From NCBI RefSeq assembly GCF_002288925.2, contig NW_022098072.1:21435489-21499488 (forward strand): a stretch of 64,000 nucleotides of DNA, in the 5' to 3' direction. This DNA comes from Delphinapterus leucas. Lineage: Eukaryota; Chordata; Mammalia; Artiodactyla; Monodontidae. Position 1 is the stretch's first letter, and each line of letters opens with the position of its first letter. A program made the position numbers and the translations under genes. The notes under the pieces are model-generated. The model saw nothing but the letters and a program-made list of their open reading frames with translations. It was not told the DNA's origin and ran no database searches. This document shows positions 48,659 through 60,600 of this stretch, piece by piece.

Positions 48659-51600
48659 CTATCCATTGACTGGGTCTATATTTCTAAGAGAGAGAAAGGT
48701 CTGTAATTTATGATCGAAGTCAATGGCTCTAAACTGAGGTTCCTTGTATTTTCTGGTCATCTTGGCACCCAGGTATGTAATGAGTTCACATCTCTCCATA
48801 AACTGCTCCATCTTCTTCTTATATTTTTTTCTTGTGTACTCAGAACCTTTGGGATTAAAGGCTGTAGAAAATTTCACAGGACTGTGAATGTTTTTGTTAG
48901 GTTAGTGAATCATTATATTAAAGAGAAGGAGAACTTCGTGTGTGACTGAGTTGCGCAGCTATGGCCAAGAAGATATCCAAATCCCAAATAAGATTTGGGG
49001 ATTATTGTATTTTAGATCGTAATTGTCTCTATTCACCTTCCTATGTGGAATGGATTATTGAGTGCTGATTAGGTTACTCGTAGCCCCTGCTTTAAAAACT
49101 AGAAACTCAGTTTTGATATTTTTGCTAAAATATTTGCTACCAACACCGCACACACCCCATGCAAGTGACCAACCCAACTCAACAATCCTATTTATTACAT
49201 TATACTACAATTAATATTAAATTAGTTCTGAGTAGCATATCATTTCTAGCAAAAAAAAAAAAAAAGACATACCTTTTAGATGAAATGCTATATAGAGTAG
49301 CGCAGATCTCTGTACACTTAAGAAGGGGAATTTGGGCTTTAAGCATCCTGCTGCATTCATGGCTTTAATTAGAGCCGTTGCGATACCCTGCAGGTAGGGA
49401 ATGGATTATGTGTATATTTGAGTTTGTTTTATTTTCTTTTGTGGCAAATAGATAAAGAGGTTAGTTATTCTTTGCCTCAAATAGCCTCCTGGGGTTGAGG
49501 ATGGAGCTTACAAAGATAGTTAAATGAGCTCTTAGCCGGCAGGACTAAGAAACACAAAATACATTGGATTAGGAAAAATAAAAACTACAGATTGGCTTAG
49601 CGCCAGCTAGGTGATGGCTACGTGGGTTTCATTACACAGTTCTATTTTTATATGTTTGGCATTTTCCATAACAAAAAGTTAAAAAAGAAAGGAGGGGACA
49701 CTGGGCTTTGAGTTGTCTTGGCCCATCTCTGCTTCCATTGCTCAGAACTGGCCAGCTTGCCTCCCACTCTCAGGACCCTGGGCCACCTGACCAGGAATTC
49801 CAGAGACCACATTTATCACTGCAGTTGAGATTCTGGAGCCCCAAGCAGGAAAAGAAGAGAACACCCTTTTCTGGGTGAGTGTCATCTTGCCTTTTGATAT
49901 TAAACTAGATTGAAAGCTAACCATCTAGGGGAGCTGAAAAAAAGCAAAGTTAGGGTTAGGAATTTGTAAGAAAGGTATGAAATTGTGCCCTAGGCAACTG
50001 TTTTATAGAAAAAATTTTTTTAAAACCCTTTAAAATAGTGGTTGGCTACTGATAAATTTGACTATATTCAGAAAGAGGTATATTTAGAGAAATAAGATGT
50101 GATTGAGTAGATAGCTTCATCCAGATTTTGAGCAAAATATGTGTTTGGTGGTTCAGTTGTGGTGACACCTCAACTCAACTCTTTTGAGCGGGGAAAAAAA
50201 CCTCTTAGAGACTGAATTTACACATTTCAAATTAAGAAAAAGTTTTACAGACACTGAAATTCAAAATAAGAAACAAACTGCAAGTCAGAGGTAAATAATT
50301 ATCTTACTCTTTTTTCACTGTAGTGCAGGTATTTGGGAATTAGCTATGGAAACAGGGGCTTTTCTCACATTTTATTTTCATAACCACTCAAAACCAAAAT
50401 AGGTTAAAAGTGGATTTGCAGGGCTTCCCTGTTGGCGCAGTGGTTGAGAGTCCGCCTGCCGATGCAGGGGACACGGGTTCGTGCCTCGGTCCGGGAAGAT
50501 CCCACATGCCGCGGAGCGGCTGGGCCCGTGTGCCATGGCCGCTGAGCCTGCGCGTCCGGAGCCTGTGCTCCGCATTGGGAGAGGCCACAACAGTGAGAGG
50601 CCCGCGTACCGCAAAAAAAAAAAAAAAAAAAGTGGATTTGCAGCTTAAAATCAGGAAACTCTGCCTTGAATTTCATTGTTACCAAAATAAAAATTATTGT
50701 TAAAGAAGAGATTGCTGTAGTCTTCTAAAATCTATGCATAGAAACTCATGTAAGTGAACCTGTTCGAGATATCCAGGCAAAGGCAGACTAGTGAGATACA
50801 TCGGTTCCTTTAATGGGGGAAGTTTGTAAGGAAGCTTCTGATCCCAGTATTTCAGTGGCGACCTAAGAACACAAAATCCATTAGACAGATGCCCACAGAT
50901 GTGCTCATTGTGTGTACACAGGAAGGTGGACACACAAGAGACAGCTGAAAGATAATGTTCACTGCCTGTTTTTCTCCCATGGAGAAAATGATACAAGTGG
51001 GAAGACTGGGGCTCCTAGAAATTCATGACGGCCAGCTTCGCCTGGGTCCCTAGCCCTGCTCAGCTCTCCTCAGTGTTCTTATTTTTCACAGCAACTATAT
51101 AAAGCTTCCTTTATTGCCCTCACATTTCTAACCCTCCCAGTAACCCCCACATGGGGGCCAGGCTATCCAAGGAGAAGCATCAGAATGAAACTTCCTCAAC
51201 TGCTCACCACAAGCAGAGCCACACATAGGCTCCTTTCTCCACGCTGGAGCTTACCTCCCAGCTAAGATCAGTCTCCACACATTCTTTGCATCCCTGTTCC
51301 ACCCTCTCTCCAGAAATCTTAAATAGCAATTTCTCTCTCTCCCACCTTCGGCATTTCCTTCTTTATTGGATCCTTCCCAGGCACCTGCATTTTAACATGC
51401 TCGTACCTTTCCCATTGAAGAAAAAAGAAAATCCTTTTTTCACTCCTTCACTCCTTGAGTCCTATATCCTTTCCAGCAATTAATGTCTTTTCTCTTTTTA
51501 CTGTTAAATTTCTTCAAACATTGATCTTCACTAGAGGTCACAAACTACTGCACAAATTCTATCTGCAGATGTGATTTGATCCACATTGTAATTTTTAAAA

Positions 51601-54600
51601 AATGGAATCAGTCACAAAAGTTTAAAAATCAGATAAATGTAAGAAGAAATTTGGTTTCCAGCTTCTTGTGAAAAACAGAAATGTGTGGCAGTAGGTAAGT
51701 AACTGCTACCCCTTCAGCTATGTGTATGTATCTATGCACGCGTGTGTGTGTGTGCACTCACATATGTATCTATCCCAGCATGATGCAGTCAACATAGATA
51801 TTCAGTAAATGTTTGTGACTTAGTGAATGGTCTCACCTCAGAAATTTCTCAAGTTTTTCTCTACTCTCACAGATATATATACGATCACGATATTCTAAAG
51901 CATAGTGAATGCTACCAGGTACTAGGGCTTCGTATCTGAAAGACAAAGGAACAAACAAAAACAACTATGTATTGTATAATTAATATGCAGTACCGTACAA
52001 ATAAAGTGTCAAAATATTTTATTTTTCTATCTTTGCCGCTCAAGGAAGAAATAGAACATTTTCCAGTTAAGCAATAGTGACCTTTTGATCAAAATGTTAA
52101 GACTGTTATATGGACCACTTATTCTGAGTAGAGCTATCATCCTGTACTTGCACGAGAGCAAGGACTTGCCTTTGTTTGCCATCCTGATAGGTCACTGGAC
52201 AGTAGCCCTGGAGCTCGGCACACTTAGGGAACCGGCTCTTCAGCTCCGACAGTGTCAGCTTTTTGGGCATCATGTCGGCAGACGGGAGAGGATGAGGTGC
52301 TAATGGAGGCACGTATAATTCGGGGTTCTCCAAAAATCTCTATAAGAAAAGATTACAGCAACGTGACCGCTTGAGACAGGAATACTATGCCAATGAGAAT
52401 CCACTGAGGCTCTCTTGCTACTGTCCCCATTTTCAGTAGCAATGTTCGTCCTTCAAACCATCTGAGAGCTGCTTTCTGAACTACTATAGCTCCTTCCATG
52501 ACTGCAAGTGCCTTATAGTAATACTTGCAAGTGATTTCATGTAAGGTCTCTCCTACTTTCACTCACTCACTCACTCACTCACTCACTCATCTACTTATAC
52601 AGAAAACATTTGCTGAGCTCTTACTATGTCCCAGGCACTGGAGTGCATAGTCTTCCTGTCCTACAGTATAACTAACTAGGTGGGTGCCCTTTGGCAGGTG
52701 AATTAGCTTCTCCAGCTTCAGTTATCACTCTAAAATGAAGGGAGCAGACCAGGTACATGACCTCTAATGTCATTTCCAGTTTTAAAATTCTGTGATTATC
52801 ATTTAAATAAGCAGGAAGAAATAAATGTCTTTTTCTTAAAGTGATAAAAAATTCAAATTCTTCAGAGGAAAATAAAATGTTCAGAGGCACCTGATTAGTT
52901 TTCAACTACAACCTTTTTATATCACCAAATTATGGTCATTGTAATATCAGAACAAGTCTGCATTCTGTTGCATTAAATAGCAATATATGGTACACAGGAA
53001 ATTAAAGTGATAGAAAAAAGTTGAAAGCACAGGAGACGTACGTCGGTCTTACTTCATTTCTACTGACTCTGACTTCCCTTCTGCACCCTTTGAATGGAAT
53101 CCCCACCCAGATGCTCAGCATCCCCTTCACGGGCGGGCTCACCCTTGGGTCTCCCTACCTGTTAAGCTGACCCAGGTGGAGGGTCCATCACTGACCCTGA
53201 ACTTCTGCTTTGTGCCAAAATATGTCTTGGGATGCAGTCTTAGGACTGGACTCTGAGTTGCCTCATTGAATCCAGGGTCACAGTTTCCAAAATTGGGTCT
53301 CCTGGTCCCCAATTCCTGGGTGTTCCCAGCTGTGCCCACCCCTTCCTGTTTGGTGAATTCTGAGGCCGGTATTTTATTTTCCTGGTAAATACTTGGAGTT
53401 AGGAACAAACTTACATTCAATTTCTCCTGAGAACTCATTTTATAATAGTGCCCTCTGAACTCTGCTGCAAATTCCAAGGAATCAGTTAAAGAGCAATCAA
53501 CTAATTCATGTGATTCTGCCAGGCTGACAGGGCAGAACTGTCCAAATTCGCCCAGGCGAGAAATCAGTTCTTCAGGTGAGATACATAACTTGTCAATGCA
53601 GGCGGCTTTTCCTGTTATTAACAGATTAACTATTATTTTTTTTTCAGAGAAAACACAATCATTTTCAAAATGAAAATAATTTCAATTATGCTAGTACTAT
53701 ACAAAGGAGTACACATTGTAAAATTCCACAGAGTAAAAATTTCTCTTCACACCTCCATCCTCTCAATCCAACATCCCTTCTGGGAGGTAATCACTGTTGA
53801 GTTTGTATCTTTTTCAGATTTTTTTATACATTTGCATATACACATATATTTTTTGCATATAAGATGCTTGTGCCACTATACTGTAAACATTATTCTGCAA
53901 CTTGCTTTTATCAGTTAGTCATGGCCTTTGACACCTTTCCATATCAGTTTATATGATTTACCTAATTCCTTTTAATTTATGCACAGTATTCCACTGTATA
54001 AATGTACATATAGTTTAGTCAACCAATTATCTGTTGATAAATGTTTTGGTTGTTTTTAATTCTTAGCTATTATAAACTATCTATATGTTATAAACAATAT
54101 ATATGTATATACATACACATATATGTACATGTATATATACATAGCCACTTACACACACACATCAATTTGCTACATATTTAAATTTTTTCTATGGGATAGA
54201 TTTCAGGAAGTGAAAACAGTTTGTTGACATGATGTTACTGACACAAACCTCTCCCTGTGCCCTGATGGCTCCCAAGACAGGGGAAGAAACATTTTCCCAA
54301 AAGTAACTAGGTTTACCCTAACAACTCTATTTAAAAAAAAAAAAGCCCCCAAATTCATTCAATGGACAAGTTTAAGAGTTTTCTCTCTAGTATTCCACTA
54401 GAATGGGGACTCCAAAACAATATGAGATGTTACAGAAAATAAAAATACTTTTTTATACATCTTAACTATAATGAGTAAATTTTGATCCCAATATATTTTG
54501 TTAATGGTCCTTTTCAACCAGTGAAAAGTTTCACTTTTTTTTTTTATTATGCCAAGGAAGGTCTTACACTAACACTAAAATTATGAAGAATAAATCATGG

Positions 54601-57600
54601 ATTAATTTGTTATGTGACAGTGTAAACATAAAAGTAATCCTTAGGATTGGAGTGATGTGTCTATAAGCCAAAGAATGCAGAGGATCGCTGGCAACACTGG
54701 AAGCTAAGAGAGAGAAATGAAACAGATACTCCCCTTGAGCCTTCAGAGTGAGGACAGCCCTGCCAATGCCTTGATTTGGGGCCTCTGGCCTCCAGAACTG
54801 TGAGAGAATACATTTCTGTTGTTTAAGTCACCCAGTGTGTGGTAATTTGCTACAGAAGCCTTGGGAAACTAAGACAGGTACATGAGACTATGGTTTCTGT
54901 CCTGTTGGCATTCTTTCTTGCCTTATCTTGTTCACTTGGTATAGCAAGCTGCCATGTTGGAAAGGTCCATATGGCAAGGAACTGAGGGTGGCCCCCGGCC
55001 AAACAGCTGGCAAGAAACTGAGGCCCTCAGTCCAACAGCCTTCAAGGAACGAAATCTTGTCAACAATATAAGAATGGGTATGATAGTGGATTCTTTCCCA
55101 TTAGGGCCCTCAGGTGAGATCTTAATCCTGGCCCACACCTTGACTGTAGCCTTGTGAGAGACCCTGAAGCAGAGGACCCAGTTAAGCTGTGCCTGGATTC
55201 CTGCCCCACAGAAACTGTGAGTGACTGTGTGTGTGTGTTGTTTTAAGCTGCTAAGTTTCGGAATAATTTATGAAGCAATAGACAAATGAGTCCACTATTC
55301 CATCCATTGTTTATGATACAAATGAAAAGGCTAAGAAGCCCCAACCATCCTTTCCTAAAAAGAATATTACACTACTGTAATACTACCTTGGTGTAATATT
55401 ATTCTAAAGTATTACAACGCACAGTACTATGGTATAATAATAGTGTTGTTAAAGTATATAGTGTTATATAGTCCTATAATATTATACTATATGGTACTAT
55501 ATAGTTTTACACTTGTACGTTGCTCTTTAGCTCAGATGTGCTGACCTCACCAATCCTGACAGGTTTAGTGACAGGGTAATTTAGACTCAAATCACTTTAA
55601 GTCCTAAAAGACACTCAAGTATCTCTTTTTCTGATTCTTGGGATAGTCTTGATGACATCTGGCAATGTCTATATATCCTTTTCTGGAATGTGGCAGAATG
55701 AGGAGGAATTTCTTTAGTTTTCTAGCCCTGACCTTGCTCCATCTCATTAGTGAGAATAAACTGGGCCCCTGACAGGGGAGGGTTATTTGAATAACATACA
55801 AAGCAAGTGGAGAATATAAAAAAAAAAAATCAAAACTAAATTCAAACAATCAGGTATAGATTATCAGGTAGATGCTAAAGCAGGAAAGCAAGAGGGCAGC
55901 TTCAATTAGATTAAACTATTCAAGGCAGAGGCAAGTATATCCGGAATAATGTAGTGGATACTGTGGTGCCCCATACGCACCCCTCTCTTCAGGGCTGATG
56001 CACCCACCCCCCAGCTGCTGGAAATATCTGTGCTAACGGATCACAGCTGCACTGGGAATGGCCCCTCTGTTACAGGTTACACCCCCTCCTGGAGTGACCT
56101 TTGGTCAATGACAAGCCAATGGGAGGATATAAAGCCTGGCCTCTCCCCTCAGTGTGGGAAATTTTGAAGGTCCATCCTAGCTCTAGTGCTTCCCTATAGC
56201 ATCCAGGGAGGCTTCTGTTTCCACCACACTGCAGGTTAGTTTCTCCCTCTGCTCGGTTCTACTAGCCTCACTTCCCCACAGGTGTATCTCCTAATTACAG
56301 TTGACATAAAATACAGGATGCCCACTTAAGTTTGCATTTCAGATAAACAACGAACAGTTTTTAGTATAAATATGTCCCATACATTTGGGAAATAATTAGA
56401 CTAAAAAATTACTTGTCATTTATCTGAAATTTAAATTTAACTGGGCATCCTGTATTTTTATTTGCTTAATCTGGCAACTCGACTCCTGAGGCTATTTCCT
56501 GATAAAGCTTCCGCACACAACTTTTCATCATGAGTCTGTTTTCAGGCAACCCAATCTGAGGCAGGAAAGGTGAAGTAGGGTAACAGAAAGATGAATGAGG
56601 CACAAGTTTTGCTTTCAAAGCCTGCTGTGGAATGTTCTACTAGTGTGATGCTATCCAAAACTTATTGGGAGTAGGTTTCTAAAACTCAGTTCTCTCTTCC
56701 CTTGCACCCTTATCTTCATCCCTTGTAATCCTCAGGTGAAAACAAATTCTCAGTCTGCAGACAAACAGGAACCAGAGATGCTGGTGATGCCCAGATAATG
56801 AAGCAAATCAAGATTCAATGATGCCATTATTATCAGACGCCTCACTGCATTTTTCCTTGTATAAGATTCTCTGTGTCACGTTGCTCCCTCATACGTCCTT
56901 ATACCTTCTCCGTATTTTCCAAAGTTAAACAAAGTCATTAAACAGATGTCTGTGAAACCCCTCCAGACAAATTCTTTGGCATCATCACTCTTTTCAGAGA
57001 TATGAGATATAGATAACTTTCCTTCTATTTTGTGTATTTTTGGAGAAAAATCAAGAAACTTCTAGGAATATATAATCAAACATTTTCTTTCATGGATTCC
57101 AAATATAGATTAAAAACATTCTATGTTCAAATTAAGTTTTTAATAGAATCAACATTTACATATTACTATAATTTCATAGTAAAAATAACTAATTCTAGAT
57201 TCCTAAACAAAATTTTGCCAAGTGTCACTCCACAGACCCCTGCCCTCATATAACTACCATTCTTGAAACTAGCTTCTTACGTGGCTTTCCAAACAGTGAG
57301 AGACCATGTCTTGTTTTTAGGTGATAGGTTCACATGGACATTGAATAAATGATAGCTGCCCCATACATCCTCTAGTTGGCTTGCGGGCTATGTTAATTTA
57401 TAATCCTCCCTGCCATTGAACTTAGAACTAGTTATCGCCTAGAGACTTAGCTGGAGAGCTAAGCTGATAGCTTGAGTAGAGGCAGTCATTTATTAGAACA
57501 AATATACATGCCCGCATAATTGGAAAATACTATGTATTTAAAATACTGATTAAGGTCATGGGAACAAATGTTCACATTGAATGAATTATGGTAACATGAG

Positions 57601-60600
57601 TTAGGCATGCATAGACTTCAAATTCACATTTTATTGTGTTTTCAGAGTTACATGTTTTCTTACCTGCTTTTATTCTTCCCAGGTATATCTGTATGTGTTT
57701 ATTCACTATTTTAACCTTCTTAATGACTTCATTCCATACCCACCATTTGCTGTGAAAGCCATCAATCACATACCAGTTCTGATGTTGCTCTTGATAATAT
57801 TGCCTAATCTCATCAATACTTCTGCGGTACTTTGAGTTCTTGACAGCTATAATCTGTGAGCTGTTATGCAATGGATAAGGCAAACTAATAGAGAAACAGA
57901 AGGAATGGAAAAAGCTGTTAAAAACCTGCTTTTTCTGGTTGAGTAAAGTTTATTCCTTTATCATTGTTTTCATCACATACATTACCTTGGTTCCTTTTTT
58001 TTTTCCAGGAGCAATCTTTTGAAAATCTCTTTGGAAGGCACATCCAACTCAAAGATGACCATGGGGATGACTGACCTGGCTTCCAAGAGACTCACTTGAT
58101 ATTTAGATACAGGGTATCCATCAATGACAACACTAATAAGGAGAAACGTGAAAATAAAAATTCCAGATGTCTTTTCTCTCAGACCTTCCTTTCTGTCTTC
58201 CAGAAACAGTCTATCTTTAGGATTAGCCCCGTACTGTTCCTATGTAACTTGATTAATCTTGTCACCTTGCCCTCTTTGTCTATTTTTTTTTTTTTTGGCT
58301 GCGTGGCTTGAGGATTGAACCCGGGCCCCAGCAGTGAAAGCCCGGAATCCTAACCACTAGGCCATCAGGGAACTCCCTTTATCTCTATATTTTTAACCTC
58401 AGTCAGCCCAAGAGCCAGAAGGAGGGCTGCATACATACAGACACAGCTCTGATTCATACACTTAGCATCATAGAGCTAGGTTTTAGCGGACTTCGAGAGA
58501 TAATACATATAATACCTTGAACATTGTATTACTTAATTGGTGCTACTATTCTAGCATGAAACAGTGGAGAGAGTATAGGCTTCAGAGGCACACAGACTTA
58601 GATTTGAAACCTGGTCTGACCTCTCTGAGCCTCAGTTTTCAGTAAAAATAGTAAAATAATGATATTTAACACTTAGAGTTATCTTAAAGATTGTAGATCA
58701 AGTTTGTAAAGCAATTAGTAATAGACTAATGGACATTCCTTATAAAAGAATGGCCAGCAAGGGAAGAATTATCCAACCCTGATCTTAATGTTGTAGTTTT
58801 ATAGCAAACAGATAGTGTAAAATTTTTGTACTGAAAGGTCAGTGGCAGTAAGACAAGGTGTCTTGTAAATCAAGATTTTAAGAAGTACATTAAAATGTTT
58901 TAAAATTAAAAGAAAAAAGGTCCTGGCACAGTTATTAGTATTTTAGTAAGAGATTAAGCAAATACGGAAAACACTGTGTTCTAAGCTTGCTTTTGTAGTA
59001 AAATTCTGTGAGGAGGCTGGGTGTGGAAGGGAACATGGGGAGGTGGTGAGAGAGCCCTATGGTATCTGGGAGAGAACCATTCCATCAGGAACCATCAGGC
59101 CTCTGAGCAGAAATGATGGAGAATTTGTTAGTCCAACCGTTTAAGGTAATGAGTGTCACTAGCAAACTGAGAAGAGGGCTAAAGGCTGTCTGCAAATTCC
59201 AAAGTCAGGAAACCGGCTCTGAGGTGCCTGAGCTGGGCTTGCTGGCTGACATCACCAGGAAGGGCTGGTTAGTCCTCCCTCAGTGCTCTCCAGCTAAGTC
59301 TCTAGGCACTAACTAGTTCTAAGTTCCATGGCAGAGAGGACTATAAATTAACATAGCCCGCAAGCCAACTTGAGGATGTATTGAGCTGCCACTGTTGGTT
59401 GTTTTTTTTTAAATTTATTTATTTTGGGCTGCATTGGGTCTTCGCTGCTGCACACCGGTTTTCTCTAGTTGCTGAGAGCAGGGGCTACTCTTCGTTGTGG
59501 TGCGTGGGCTTCTCACTGCGGTGGCTTCTCTTGTTGCGGAGCATGGGATCTAGGTGTGCAGGTTTCAGTAGTTGTGGCTCACAGGCTCTAGAGCACAGGC
59601 TCAGTAGTTGTGGCTCGTGGGCTTAGTTGCTGCGCAGCATGTGGGATCTTCCCGGACCAGGGCTTGAACCCGTGTCCCCTGCATTGGCAGGTGGATTCTT
59701 AACCACTGCGCCACCAGGGAAGCCCGCCATTGTTGGTTTTTAATGGAAAGTAGCTCAACTCCTTTGTCCTGTGAAGGATCACTTGAGAGGCCCTCAGGAT
59801 TAGGGAAATTCAGCGTGACTGGGCAGTCACTGTCCTGGTATTAAGGTGAAATAAAACCTTTGTGATTTAACCTACGTTGCCCTCACTAAGATCCCTCGTA
59901 TGCAAAGCTGAATGCCAGGAAGGAGGTAACACAATTTGCTTAAGTCCCAGGGCCTTCTCTGGGGAAAAAACTTGACATTCCAGAATCTGCTCCCCGATAA
60001 CTGAAATTAGAACTGTCAAGGACTTGATTAAGGACCAGTGGTAGGGAAGGGAAAGGAGGCTCCTAATATAAAACAGCCTTGAGTAAATAAGCAAGATTTT
60101 AAGTCAGTGATCTGGGCTCAAGAGCAGGGCCTTAGGTTTTATCGGCTTTTACTACTGGCTGGGACCACTGGCTGTGCCAGGGAAGCATGGTGGAGCGGAG
60201 GAGTGTAAACTGAAGACCAGTTCAAGCACAGGGCTCTCCTGTCCAAATGCAGCATCAAGGGAGGGGCGCTGCTTCCTGTGCAGAGAGCTGGGCCAGAGAG
60301 AGACCATCTCCACGGAACCAGTACCACCTGGGGGGACAGGGGAGGGCCATGCCTTCATCACTCCATGGGGCAGTGAGGAGTTCTGCTGGGCTGTGGAAGT
60401 CGCACAGGCCTCCCTTATGGATTGTGTAAACCTGGAGGCTCCTGGACAGCTCAGGGGTTGCTGCAGGGAGGGAAGTGGCCTGTTGGCTCTTCTGGTGTTC
60501 AAGCCGAGGTTTAGCTTGACAGAAAATTAAAACATGTAACCATATAGGTGTCCAGAGTTTGAAAAGCACATCACGCACACTTTACAAGAGCTTTAAACCC

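Noticed and set aside
52558..52590. Regular short repeats considered as a possible array system
   Set aside because: A simple CACT microsatellite; no spacers. No CRISPR-like structure exists in this mammalian window.
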